From NCBI RefSeq assembly GCF_042649685.1, contig NZ_JBHRZT010000018.1, positions 1 through 19,300 of the forward strand: a stretch of 19,300 bases of DNA. Reading direction: 5' to 3'. Each line of letters starts with the position of its first letter. Position 1 is the stretch's first letter. Below, in pieces: positions 7,713 through 15,393 of the stretch. The position numbers and the translations under genes were made by a program. Origin of the DNA: Bacillus_BA songklensis (lineage in GTDB: Bacteria; Bacillota; Bacilli; Bacillales; Bacillaceae_H). The notes beneath the pieces are model-generated. The model had not been told where the DNA came from and did not search any database. It saw only the letters and a program-made list of their open reading frames with translations.

Positions 7713-8587
7713 ATGATGTTTGGATTATTCTGATTGGTGCACTTGTTGCCTGCTCATGTAGCCTTGTCGGTTGTTTTCTCGTTCTACGCAAAATGTCCAT
7801 GATTGGAGATGCAATCAGCCATTCAGTATTACCGGGAATTGTCATCGCCTTTTTAGTGAGCGGATCAAGAGATTCGTTGTTTATGATGATGGGGGCCGCA
7901 GCCATTGGATTGATCACCGTCTTTTTAATTCAGATGTTCCACCAAAGCGGTGTCCAGTCCGATGCCTCCATCGGTGTCGTATTTACGGCTTTGTTTGCGG
8001 TGGGAGTTGTCCTTGTTAGCCTTTACACCCGTCAGGTGGACCTGGATCTTGATTGCGTATTATATGGGGAAATCGCTTATGCACCGTGGAATACGATCGC
8101 AATCGGCGGGATGAGTATTGGTCCAAAAGCCGTCTGGGGAGTAGGGGCTACCTTTCTCTTAAACTTAATCGTAATCAGTCTATTCTATAAACAGTTTAAA
8201 ATTTGCTCGTTTGACCCGGCCATGGCGGCAGCTGTCGGCATACCGGTCATGTTATTCCACTACCTCTTAATGGCACTTGTTTCTTTTACGACAGTCGCTT
8301 CCTTTGAAAGCGTAGGGGCCATTTTAGTGGTAGGCATGTTAATTGTACCGGCTGCAACGGCTTACTTGTTGACCGATAAATTAAGCGTGATGATTAGTAT
8401 CAGCATGTTGATCGGGATCATTAGTTCTGTACTTGGATATTATATGGCGTATGTATATGATGCTTCGATTGCCGGATGCATGATTACGGTTGCCGGGATA
8501 TTATTTTTACTCGCTCTATTCTTCTCGCCGACACACGGCGTTGTCATGAAGAAACGGAAACGCAAAAAAATGATGACACAGATATAA
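7709..8587 (+). CDS. mntD: manganese ABC transporter permease 2
   Basis: Second ABC-3 family permease, 292 residues and multi-spanning. It has the same landmarks as its partner: VLRKMSMIGDAISHSVLPG near 26-44 and SVGAILVVGMLIVPAATAYL near 201-220. The C-terminus is strongly basic (KKRKRKKM), as expected for a cytoplasmic end. It starts at ATG 7709 by 4-bp overlap with permease 1, with AAGGGGAAA upstream. Paired permease genes are also the arrangement in the B. subtilis mntABCD operon. Confidence 0.92.
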   Translation: MNDVWIILIGALVACSCSLVGCFLVLRKMSMIGDAISHSVLPGIVIAFLVSGSRDSLFMMMGAAAIGLITVFLIQMFHQSGVQSDASIGVVFTALFAVGVVLVSLYTRQVDLDLDCVLYGEIAYAPWNTIAIGGMSIGPKAVWGVGATFLLNLIVISLFYKQFKICSFDPAMAAAVGIPVMLFHYLLMALVSFTTVASFESVGAILVVGMLIVPAATAYLLTDKLSVMISISMLIGIISSVLGYYMAYVYDASIAGCMITVAGILFLLALFFSPTHGVVMKKRKRKKMMTQI

Positions 8588-8628
8588 TAAGCAAGGCCTT
8601 TTAAAGTGGATGGAGGGACTGACCATGC

Positions 8629-8994
8629 TTGAGAACATCCAGTGAGGAAAAGTATTTGGAGGAAATATATAAGGCAGTTAACCAAAGGGGATATGCCCGT
8701 GTTTCAGATGTTGCTCAATCACTTGATGTCTCCGTTTCCTCTGTATCGAAAATGGTCCGAAAACTTGCAGGTTATCAGCTTGTGGAGCATGAGAGATATC
8801 AATATATTAAAATGACAGAAAAAGGGATATTAGTTGGAAAGCAACTGGTTCTTAAACATCAAATTCTTGCTACGTTCTTTCAAATGATTGGTCTTGAAAA
8901 AGAAGAAGTTGAGGAAGAAGTTAATAAAATTGAACATTACATTAGTTGGAGCACCATAGGAAAAATCCATGACTTCATTTTAAGAAATGAATAA
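8629..8994 (+). CDS. divergent MntR-like (DtxR-family) metalloregulator
   Basis: 121 residues, against about 142 for B. subtilis MntR. A winged HTH (GYARVSDVAQSLDVSVSSVSKMVRKL, 21-46) is followed by a short dimerisation/metal domain (HYISWSTIG near 103-111). Compared with B. subtilis MntR from memory, the ligands Glu11, His77, Glu102 and His103 are kept, but Asp8 is Lys and Glu99 is Asn. The HPSSVTKM helix start reads SVSSVSKM. Start is TTG 8629; the ATG at 8625 is out of frame and stops at once. GGAGGG lies at 8612-8617. The 41-bp gap shows no promoter, so it is probably the fifth gene of the Mn operon. Its metal response may be altered or lost. Confidence 0.85.
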   Translation: MRTSSEEKYLEEIYKAVNQRGYARVSDVAQSLDVSVSSVSKMVRKLAGYQLVEHERYQYIKMTEKGILVGKQLVLKHQILATFFQMIGLEKEEVEEEVNKIEHYISWSTIGKIHDFILRNE

Positions 8995-9039
8995 ATTCAT
9001 AAATGAAAAAATAAGGTTAAAAGAGCAGGGGAGAAGTCT

Positions 9040-9243
9040 ATGGCTGCACGTTTAGCGTTTCGATTGCCAGGTGAAAAGTGGCTGCAAATTAGAAGGGTTG
9101 CTCATGATACGGTGGAATTAAAAATTTGCTTTGACAAAGTGCATAAACCGGATGAATTTGTCTGCCGCATTCATGAGGATGAATTTATCCAAATCATCCT
9201 AAGGGAGTTAGAGCACCGTTTAATAAATGAAAAAAAAGAATAA
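9040..9243 (+). CDS. unrecognised 67-residue protein of the Mn operon
   Basis: Not recognised. Mixed alpha/beta-looking, soluble, no signal peptide. Notable residues are Cys-F-D-K-V-H-K-P-D-E-F-V-C-R-I-H-E-D-E-F near 37-56, giving two Cys, two His and several acids close together. Start ATG 9040 follows AGGGGAG at 9026-9032. The gene lies 45 bp after the MntR-like gene and directly before a good terminator, so it looks like the last gene of the Mn operon. A metal-linked accessory role is only inference. Confidence 0.6.
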   Translation: MAARLAFRLPGEKWLQIRRVAHDTVELKICFDKVHKPDEFVCRIHEDEFIQIILRELEHRLINEKKE

Positions 9244-9249
9244 CAATAG

Positions 9250-9291
9250 AAAGCTCTCATACTCGCAGTTTAACTGCTAAGAGAGCTTTTA
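9250..9291 (+). terminator. terminator of the Mn ABC operon
   Basis: Arms AAAGCTCTC (9250-9258) and GAGAGCTTT (9281-9289) pair perfectly, and an inner GCAGTTTAACTGC stem fits within the loop. TTTTATTATTT follows. It sits just after the 67-residue gene. Confidence 0.85.
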
Positions 9292-9365
9292 TTATTTAGG
9301 TATGTGTACTGGCTTTTCAAGAACTTTATTTCAGACCCTACAGTATTAGTTTTCATCATTTATAA

Positions 9366-9374
9366 ATATTTAAT
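9366..9374. repeat. left target-site duplication of IS4 copy 1
   Basis: ATATTTAAT directly before the left end of the element is repeated exactly at 10778-10786 after its right end. A 9-bp duplication is in the range known for IS4-family insertion. Confidence 0.8.
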
Positions 9375-10777
9375 CACTAATGTTGCATTAAAATAATTTA
9401 AGTTTTGAAAATACTCAAAATCTTCACTAATCTTGTTTTATGCAAAGAAAAAGTCCTTTATAATGGATAAAGTCAGGTGGTCACCCGTCCAAATCCACTA
9501 AAAAGGACCAATCTCATGGACAAGATTACACCAAAAACTTCATTTGGACAATGGTTTTCACCCATCAATCTTCAATTATTTGAAGAAAACGTGAAAACGA
9601 TGAAATTAGATGACTATACGAAAAAATTAACGACGGAATCGTTCTTTAAATTACTCCTTTTTGCACAGCTGCAAGAAATTGAAAGTCTGCACGCACTTGC
9701 GGATTGTCTTTTCGATGAACAGCTTCAAAAAGGGATTGACCTTGATTCCATCAGTATTTCTCAGCTGTCACGCCGGTTAAATGGCATGAATCCAGATCTC
9801 TTTCAACGGCTTTTCCTGGATTTAGTGACACAAATTCATGCCAAAACACACGACACAAAACTCGTGATGCCGTTAAAAATTCTTGATTCAACCACATTGC
9901 CACTCAATTTGACGAATCATCGATGGGCAAAATTCCGTAAAACAAAGGCAGGCGTCAAGTTACACCTACGCCTTGTCTTTATGGAAAAAGGGACATCGTA
10001 TCCTGAAAAAGCCGTGCTGACAACGGCGAAAGAACATGACCGTGGTCAACTTGAAGTCATGATCGATGACAAAGAATGCATGTACGTGTTTGACCGTGGC
10101 TACCTCGATTACGAGCGATTTGACCTCATGACAGATGATGGCTACTTTTTTCTTTCAAGGCTGCGGAAAAACGCCGTCACACGGGAAGTTTACGACTTCA
10201 AACTGCCAAACGATACGACCGTTTTATCAGATCAAATGGTGTTGATTGGCACGACGCAAAATCGAGCAGAAAATTATTTCCGTCTACTAAAAGTCATGGA
10301 TTCAAAAGGAAATGAACCCCATTTAATCACGAATCGCTTTGATTTGAGTGCCGACGAACTATCAGAGATGTACAAATCGCGCTGGGCAATTGAGTTGTTT
10401 TTCAAATGGATTAAACAGCATCTCCGCATCAAAAAATTTTACGGACAAAGCGAATGGGCGATTCACAACCAAGTGTTCATCGCACTGATTGTCTTTTGTC
10501 TGCATGTTCTCGTGCAGATCGAAACGAAAAGTAAGCGAAAAACCTTACAAATTAGCCGTTATTTAAGGGTCGCCTTGTGGAAGCCAGCGCGTATCTGGCT
10601 TCGAAAAATCGAAGGGAAAGCCGTCCCTTAATGAGCAAATGATCGTTGGCGCTTATGTCTAATTGTAAATAAATCCCAAATGGATGGAGCCACCTTTGTT
10701 TGGGTATCACTTTTTTGTCTCTTTATTAGAAAGAATATAAAACTGAAAATTCAAATAAAATTTATGCAACACTAGTG
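9375..10777 (+). mobile_element. complete IS4-family insertion sequence (IS4Bsu1-like), copy 1
   Basis: 1403 bp, bounded by imperfect inverted repeats: left CACTAATGTTGCAT (9375-9388) and right, on the minus strand from 10777, CACTAGTGTTGCAT, with one mismatch in 14. It is flanked by the exact 9-bp duplication ATATTTAAT. It holds a single intact transposase gene. The length and protein resemble IS4Bsu1 as I remember it. An intact duplication means the two ends seen here inserted together as one event. Confidence 0.9.
9516..10631 (+). CDS. IS4-family transposase
   Basis: DDE transposase of 371 residues from ATG 9516, preceded by AAAAGGA. A frame back to GTG 9477 is possible, but the ATG is the family-typical start (MDKITPKTSFGQW). 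Catalytic residues are Asp124 (LDSTT), Asp193 (FDRGYLDYERFD) and Glu293 in the Y-(2)-R-(3)-E-(6)-K signature (YKSRWAIELFFKWIK). The frame is intact, so the element is potentially active. The same start sequence recurs at the window end in copy 2. Confidence 0.93.
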   Translation: MDKITPKTSFGQWFSPINLQLFEENVKTMKLDDYTKKLTTESFFKLLLFAQLQEIESLHALADCLFDEQLQKGIDLDSISISQLSRRLNGMNPDLFQRLFLDLVTQIHAKTHDTKLVMPLKILDSTTLPLNLTNHRWAKFRKTKAGVKLHLRLVFMEKGTSYPEKAVLTTAKEHDRGQLEVMIDDKECMYVFDRGYLDYERFDLMTDDGYFFLSRLRKNAVTREVYDFKLPNDTTVLSDQMVLIGTTQNRAENYFRLLKVMDSKGNEPHLITNRFDLSADELSEMYKSRWAIELFFKWIKQHLRIKKFYGQSEWAIHNQVFIALIVFCLHVLVQIETKSKRKTLQISRYLRVALWKPARIWLRKIEGKAVP

Positions 10778-10786
10778 ATATTTAAT
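10778..10786. repeat. right target-site duplication of IS4 copy 1
   Basis: ATATTTAAT, identical to 9366-9374. Confidence 0.8.
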
Positions 10787-10804
10787 ATTTATTCAAGAAA
10801 CAAA

Positions 10805-10821
10805 TTTATCCTAAAGAACTT
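10805..10821 (+). promoter_or_regulatory. weak MntR-box-like site upstream of the ZIP gene
   Basis: AAATTTATCCTAAAGAACTTTTTT (written in part: TTTATCCTAAAGAACTT) resembles the mntH operator context AAATTTGCCTAAAGGAAACT with a one-base gain on the left and losses on the right. It lies about 115 bp before the ZIP start. It is degenerate and may be chance. Confidence 0.3.
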
Positions 10822-10934
10822 TTTTATGAAATGAGTGAAACACCCTAAAATATGCTTGCATGTATAATAGGGGAAATCATGATTTTACTGGCTTGTACAT
10901 ATATATAAATAAAAAGGACTTTTTTGGAGATATT

Positions 10935-11663
10935 ATGGATGAAATATACTTAGGAAGTGCAGTAACTGCTGTTTGTACAGTGATGGGGGCCATTCCAGCC
11001 ATGTTTTTTAAAAACATTTCTCATCATAGTAAAGATACAGTACTAGCGTATACAGCTGGAATCATGGTTGCTGCTTCAACTTATGGACTTATTCCCTCTA
11101 CGTTAAAACTATCTAATGTGTTTGTTTTAATAATTGGAATTTTATTAGGAACGATGGCTCTCACAGTTTTAGAAAAATGCATATCTTATGTGGGAAGTAA
11201 GCATTCAACAAATTCCCTAGATCAAAACCAAGTATTTTTATTATTAATTTCCATGGGGTTGCACAACTTACCAGAGGGACTATCGGTAGGTGTCAGTTAT
11301 GCAAGTAATCCTTACGAACTAGGATCGATTGTTTCCTTTGCAATTGGCCTACAAAACGTTCCAGAAGGATTTTTAATGACGCTGCTTCTAGTCTCTCACA
11401 ATATTACACCAATAAGAGCATTCCTCTATACAGCTTTAACGGGTTTGATTGAACTACTTGCTTCTATTATAGGTATTATATTTACGGGAAGTTTTATTAC
11501 GTTAGTACCTTATGGATTGGCATTTGCAGCTGGTGCCATGTTATTTGTTGTATATAAGGATTTAATACCTGAAAGCCATGGAGATGGAAATGAGCGGCCC
11601 GCAACATTTTCTTTCATTTTTGGTTTATTGACAATGATCAGTTTAACAAGCTGGTTAAGATAA
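10935..11663 (+). CDS. ZIP-family (GufA/ZupT-like) divalent metal transporter
   Basis: Integral membrane importer of Zn, Mn or Fe; 242 residues from ATG 10935, preceded by TTTGGAGA. The frame is open back to 10860, but that start has no ribosome site. About eight hydrophobic segments are present. Signature metal-site motifs are SMGLHNLPEG (His110, Glu114) in TM4 and IGLQNVPEG (Gln140, Glu144) in TM5, with Glu173 in TM6; the Gln variant is usual in the GufA subgroup. The end carries DLIPESHGDGNE. It stands alone between IS4 copy 1 and mntH. Substrate cannot be read from sequence; manganese is favoured by its neighbours. Confidence 0.88.
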   Translation: MDEIYLGSAVTAVCTVMGAIPAMFFKNISHHSKDTVLAYTAGIMVAASTYGLIPSTLKLSNVFVLIIGILLGTMALTVLEKCISYVGSKHSTNSLDQNQVFLLLISMGLHNLPEGLSVGVSYASNPYELGSIVSFAIGLQNVPEGFLMTLLLVSHNITPIRAFLYTALTGLIELLASIIGIIFTGSFITLVPYGLAFAAGAMLFVVYKDLIPESHGDGNERPATFSFIFGLLTMISLTSWLR

Positions 11664-11785
11664 ATGAATCGTAATGGTTTAATAAAAAGACGCTTAATTT
11701 TTAGTAATAGCCTTATTTATGACTATCATGTAATACGTTATTATTATTTTATGTTCATAAAAATATAGCTTTATACGAACAAATA

Positions 11786-11823
11786 AAGAAGCCCATATCC
11801 CGTGTAAGGATTGGGTTTTCTTA
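11786..11823 (+). terminator. probable terminator after the ZIP gene
   Basis: AAGAAGCCCA pairs with TGGGTTTTCTT across ATATCCCGTGTAAGGAT, with one bulged base and inner TCC/GGA pairing. It is about 120 bp after the ZIP stop. The stem is imperfect and the T-tract is part of the arm. Confidence 0.5.
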
Positions 11824-11962
11824 CTTCTTGTAATCCTAATTAATCTTAACTGAATATGAACATGGCATACCTTTATTTTTTATTATTTTCCGAGAATTTT
11901 CAAGTTAGGTAGACTTTTGCATCAGATCCATTAAATGACCAGAAAAAGTGGATGTAAAATGA

Positions 11963-11991
11963 TTTACATTTTTAGGATAATGAATTAAAAT
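11963..11991 (+). promoter_or_regulatory. sigma-A-type promoter of mntH
   Basis: TTTACA (11963-11968) and TAAAAT (11986-11991) are separated by 17 bp. Start of transcription is expected near 11998, just before the MntR-like operator. Confidence 0.7.
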
Positions 11992-12005
11992 TTAAATGAA
12001 TCAAA

Positions 12006-12022
12006 TTTGCCTAAAGGAAACT
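12006..12022 (+). promoter_or_regulatory. MntR-box operator of mntH
   Basis: TTTGCCTAAAGGAAACT differs from the recalled B. subtilis MntR consensus TTTGCCTTAAGGAAACT at one position. It lies at about +8 to +24 of the predicted transcript, well placed to block initiation or early elongation. It is the best operator match in the window. Confidence 0.8.
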
Positions 12023-12063
12023 TTTTTGAAGAAGGGTTATTTTTAGGTGAGGGGGAAACAACC

Positions 12064-13356
12064 TTGAAAGAACAAAATCTGAAACCCAAAACTATTTTAA
12101 AACATAATAAAACAATGATTTCCGCAGAGGCAGTTTTGAGAGGGGATGTTATTGGTTTTAAAAGACTTCTTCCTTTCCTTGGTCCGGCATTCATTGCCGC
12201 GGTTGCCTATATAGATCCTGGTAATTTTGCAACGAATATTACAGCGGGTTCAAAATATGGTTATCTCTTATTATGGGTGATTGCCATATCTAATTTAATG
12301 GCCGTTCTTATACAATCATTATCTGCCAAACTGGGAATTGCCACAGGTAAGAATTTACCTGAAGTCGCACGTGACCAATTCCCAAAAGCTGTATCCATTT
12401 TCTTATGGATTCAAAGTGAACTAGTTATCATTGCAACCGATTTAGCGGAGTTTATTGGGGCGGCATTAGGCCTTTATTTACTTTTTGACATCCCCATGCT
12501 TCCTGCTGCACTCATCACTGCAGTTGGATCTTTTGCTATTTTAGAATTGCAGCGTCGTGGATTCCGATCTTTGGAGGCTGGCATAGCTGTGATGGTTCTG
12601 ATTGTTGTACTATCCTTTGCATTTCAGGTGGTTTTGGCAAAACCTGATATGAGTGCTGTTGCAGAAGGTATTTTCACACCAAAGTTTGAAGGTGTAGACA
12701 GCATTCTTCTAGCTGCCGGAATTCTGGGTGCAACAGTTATGCCGCATGCTATTTATCTTCATTCCTCCCTTACGCAAAAACGTGTGGTAGGAAAAAATGA
12801 TTTTGAGAAAAAGCAAATATTTAAACTAGAGTTTTTGGATATCATCATTGCCATGACGATTGCGGGTGCCATTAACATGAGTATGCTTATTGTTTCTGCA
12901 TCATTATTTTTCAAGAATGGCCTTGTCGTTGAAGACTTAGATAAAGCTTTTCATCAGTTTGGCCATTTTGTTGGACCTGTAGCCGCAACTTCTTTCGGTC
13001 TAGGCCTATTAATTGCCGGTCTGTCCAGTTCTTCAGTAGGTACTATGGCGGGCGACGTGGTCATGCAAGGATTTATAAACAAACGAATAAATCTATATAT
13101 ACGTCGGGCGGTGACAACAATCCCACCTTTGGCAATTATCGTATTTGGTATCAATCCAACAAGTGCCCTAGTCATGAGTCAGGTCATTCTGTCTTTTGGT
13201 ATTGCTTTCGCTCTGATTCCATTAATTATTTTTACAAGCAACAAAAAAATCATGAATGGACTAGTTAATCATCGAATGACAACAGTTTTAGGCTGGATCA
13301 TAGCAGGGTTGGTCATTTTATTGAATTTATTTCTCCTTTTTGAAACCTTTTATTAA
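12064..13356 (+). CDS. mntH: NRAMP-family Mn(II)/proton symporter
   Basis: Membrane importer of Mn(II), with Fe and other divalent ions possible. From TTG 12064 it has 430 residues, near the usual MntH length, with about eleven helices. The metal-site motifs DPGN (51-54, in YIDPGNFATNI) and MPH (226-228, in VMPHAIYLHSS) are intact, as is LSSSSVGTMAGD further on. The TTG has GAGGGGG at 12049-12055, 8 bp upstream. The frame runs back to TTG 12007, but that would lie inside the operator and is rejected. It is monocistronic, with its own promoter, MntR box and terminator, so Mn-dependent repression is very likely. Confidence 0.93.
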   Translation: MKEQNLKPKTILKHNKTMISAEAVLRGDVIGFKRLLPFLGPAFIAAVAYIDPGNFATNITAGSKYGYLLLWVIAISNLMAVLIQSLSAKLGIATGKNLPEVARDQFPKAVSIFLWIQSELVIIATDLAEFIGAALGLYLLFDIPMLPAALITAVGSFAILELQRRGFRSLEAGIAVMVLIVVLSFAFQVVLAKPDMSAVAEGIFTPKFEGVDSILLAAGILGATVMPHAIYLHSSLTQKRVVGKNDFEKKQIFKLEFLDIIIAMTIAGAINMSMLIVSASLFFKNGLVVEDLDKAFHQFGHFVGPVAATSFGLGLLIAGLSSSSVGTMAGDVVMQGFINKRINLYIRRAVTTIPPLAIIVFGINPTSALVMSQVILSFGIAFALIPLIIFTSNKKIMNGLVNHRMTTVLGWIIAGLVILLNLFLLFETFY

Positions 13357-13372
13357 TAAGAATAAGACATGA

Positions 13373-13411
13373 AAAGCTGTGATACACTGGTATCGCAGCT
13401 TTATTATTTTG
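13373..13411 (+). terminator. terminator of mntH
   Basis: AAAGCTGTGATAC (13373-13385) pairs with GTATCGCAGCTTT (13390-13402) with one G-U pair and a 4-base loop, followed by ATTATTTT. Confidence 0.9.
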
Positions 13412-13968
13412 AACCATTTTTTTAGTGTGAGTATCTCATAATCAAAACTCAATACAATATATCTATTTGTTTAATGAAGCAAAAATAATTCTTACCAAAA
13501 CTTCCACTATGGTAAACTGGATGAAATGGTTAATCCTAGTGGGGGATAGAGAGAATTCATAAATTTTAACCAATATTTTTCTAGACTTAATTAAAAATTC
13601 CATGTTTTTCTTTGAGTATTTTCAATAAAATGTCACTATCTTTTTGTGGTAAACCTAAACGATATAATATCTAGTTTATTTAGTGACATAAATAAAAGAT
13701 AGATTGTAAAATAAACAAGTAATTATAAGATGTTTATATTTTTGGAGATAAAATCATCATGTTAAGAGAATCCTTCTTACAAATGAATACCGTAGAAAAT
13801 AAATTTGTTTAAAAACACCATCCGTGTTATTTAGTTAAAGAGTTATTTAATTGAGTAAAATGTTTTGTGTTAACAACGATTTCTTTAAATAAGTCACCCT
13901 GAATCTAAGTATATTCCCTAAATATAGTACATAGGATAATTTTATAAATCTGTGAGGAGAATGAGAAA
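13412..13968. other. 557-bp AT-rich gap without a recognisable gene
   Basis: No open frame with a ribosome site is seen on either strand. A CATAGGATA near 13929-13938, just before the cupin ribosome site, loosely resembles the -10 of mother-cell sporulation promoters (CATAnnnTA), but no convincing -35 is present. Nothing else is supported. Confidence 0.5.
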
Positions 13969-14529
13969 ATGTACTATGTTCCTTATATGTATCCATATCC
14001 TTATTATGTTAATGTACCAATGTATAACTATGGAAGACAGCCTGTTTACTGGACTATTCCTAATGAGATAGGGCATGCTAAACGATTGGGTTTTTTACAA
14101 TCATCAAAGGGAAGAGATAAAATTGAGTTAAAAGATTATGGACCAGAACCGTTTACAGTTAATATAAATGAGGCTACGAAACAAAATAATACGTATCGTA
14201 CCGCTTTATGGACAGGAGATCATTTGCAAGTTACATTGATGAGTCTCAATGTTGGCGAAGATATCGGTTTGGAGATTCACCCTAACGTTGATCAATTCTT
14301 ACGTATTGAACAAGGTCAAGGGATTGTTCAAATGGGCAAGAGTAAAGATAATTTAAACTTTGAAAGAAAAGTCTATGATGACTCTGCCATTATGATACCT
14401 GCTGGAACATGGCACAATGTAACTAATACAGGTAATATCCCGCTAAAACTTTACTCGATATATGCACCTCCACAACATCCACATGGTACTGTACATGTAA
14501 CAAAAGCCGATGCCATGGCAGCTGAATAA
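13969..14529 (+). CDS. cupin-domain protein with Tyr/Pro-rich N-terminus
   Basis: 186 residues. The first 30 residues are rich in Tyr, Pro and Met (MYYVPYMYPYPYYVNVPMYN) and probably disordered. A single cupin barrel follows (about 60-165). Motif 1 is reduced to GLEIHPNVDQF (His104, Asp108), and motif 2 is PAGTWHNVTN (His149). The block TALWTGDHLQVTLMSL is shared by a group of Bacillus and Clostridium cupins of unknown function that I recall. A metal site with fewer ligands than a full cupin is possible. Start ATG 13969 follows GAGGAGAATGAG. It is monocistronic with a strong terminator. Tyr-rich ends like this also occur in coat-type proteins, but that role is not shown. Confidence 0.85.
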   Translation: MYYVPYMYPYPYYVNVPMYNYGRQPVYWTIPNEIGHAKRLGFLQSSKGRDKIELKDYGPEPFTVNINEATKQNNTYRTALWTGDHLQVTLMSLNVGEDIGLEIHPNVDQFLRIEQGQGIVQMGKSKDNLNFERKVYDDSAIMIPAGTWHNVTNTGNIPLKLYSIYAPPQHPHGTVHVTKADAMAAE

Positions 14530-14634
14530 AACCGCTGTGAGTAATAAAAAGAAAAACGTGGTTGCAAAAATATATGATTAGAATTGTTCTTACGAAATTA
14601 GAGAACTATTTTGTAATTATTTTATATGTTTGTT

Positions 14635-14668
14635 ATTCAATTAACGGGCGCGTTTGTAGAACAAGAAG
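14635..14668. repeat. short dispersed CGGG-centred repeat, copy A
   Basis: ATTCAA, 16 bases containing TTAACGGGCGCG, then TAGAACAAGAAG. It has the same spacing as copy B at 15633 (ATTCCA, 16 bases, TGGAAT). See the other copies at about 16997-17088 and 17723-17830. Confidence 0.45.
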
Positions 14669-14672
14669 TAAA

Positions 14673-14719
14673 AGGGTGATACATATTATTCATGTTAATA
14701 TGTATCACCCTCTATTTTT
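14673..14719 (+). terminator. strong terminator between convergent genes
   Basis: Arms AGGGTGATACATATTA (14673-14688) and TAATATGTATCACCCT (14696-14711) pair perfectly over 16 bp with a 7-base loop, followed by CTATTTTTT. On the minus strand the stem is followed by TTTT, so it may serve both the cupin gene and the convergent minus-strand gene. Confidence 0.9.
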
Positions 14720-14811
14720 TATGACTTTTTACGATTTAGGTCTTGATAAAGCATTTATTGCGTGATTTGGTTCCATTGCTACACACACCCTATTTTGCGA
14801 GCGGTCACCTA

Positions 14812-15393
14812 TTATTTAATTTCTTTTATATAAGCTTTGTGTATCTTATATGCAGCATCAAAATCGCCCTGGGATATAAGATAATCGATCCATTGCCTAT
14901 CATGTTCACCATAAGCAATTGGTTCTCCAAAATAATCATACTTCGGTTTTTCGTTCACTCCTTCGAGAGCTTCGAACCTTTCAATGCTGTTATCAGATAG
15001 CAATGCTAATTGAACCATCAGATACTCTTCCTTACTCAACATTTCGTCTTGCTCCTCATAATACTCCGCAAATTCATCGAAATCCTCAGCGCTAGAAGGC
15101 ATCTGATAATGTTCACTGTTGGAAAGTTTACTGTTAATTTTCACTTCTAAAGCTTGAATAAGTTTCGAGTTAGAGAAAGTTTTTGAGACTTCAACTTCTT
15201 TTTTCTCCAAATCTAAAATATGAAAGACTTGTTCACTATCGTAGCTTGAATGAATATATCGTTTTTTACCTATCTTGAAGAAAGTATAAGTAGCATAACA
15301 ACTTGTAACAATGAATAAATCTCTAATTTGTTTCATATAGGGATTTTGTGGTTCGGTACATCTCTGTTTTTTCATTATAAACACCTCACTCAT
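14812..15393 (-). CDS. unrecognised acidic 193-residue protein
   Basis: Not recognised. Soluble, no signal peptide or membrane span. The N-terminal third is mixed (TSCYATYTFFKIGKKRYIHSS, 31-51), a very acidic stretch lies near 101-121 (SAEDFDEFAEYYEEQDEML), and the C-terminus looks alpha-helical (WIDYLISQGDFDAAYKIHKAY, 167-187, reminiscent of a helical-repeat hairpin). The start at 15393 has AAAGGAGG 5 bp upstream; ATG 15375 with GTGAGGTG is an alternative. A TATAAT lies at 15423-15418 on the minus strand, with no clear -35. It converges on the cupin gene and shares its terminator. Confidence 0.75.
   Translation of the reverse strand: MSEVFIMKKQRCTEPQNPYMKQIRDLFIVTSCYATYTFFKIGKKRYIHSSYDSEQVFHILDLEKKEVEVSKTFSNSKLIQALEVKINSKLSNSEHYQMPSSAEDFDEFAEYYEEQDEMLSKEEYLMVQLALLSDNSIERFEALEGVNEKPKYDYFGEPIAYGEHDRQWIDYLISQGDFDAAYKIHKAYIKEIK

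Noticed and set aside
10860..10934. 25-residue N-terminal extension of the ZIP protein
   Set aside because: No ribosome site, non-family sequence, and ATG 10935 has GGAGA at good spacing.
12007..12063. Longer mntH frame starting at TTG 12007
   Set aside because: It would begin inside the MntR box and within about ten bases of the predicted transcription start, with no ribosome site. TTG 12064 has a good one.
13900..13968. Sporulation sigma-factor promoter before the cupin gene
   Set aside because: A CATAGGATA resembles a -10 element, but no convincing -35 was found at the right distance.
14562..15000. Two plus-strand open frames (14562-14765, 14743-15000)
   Set aside because: The first reads through a strong terminator. 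The second is antisense to the better-supported acidic protein gene. Neither has a ribosome site.
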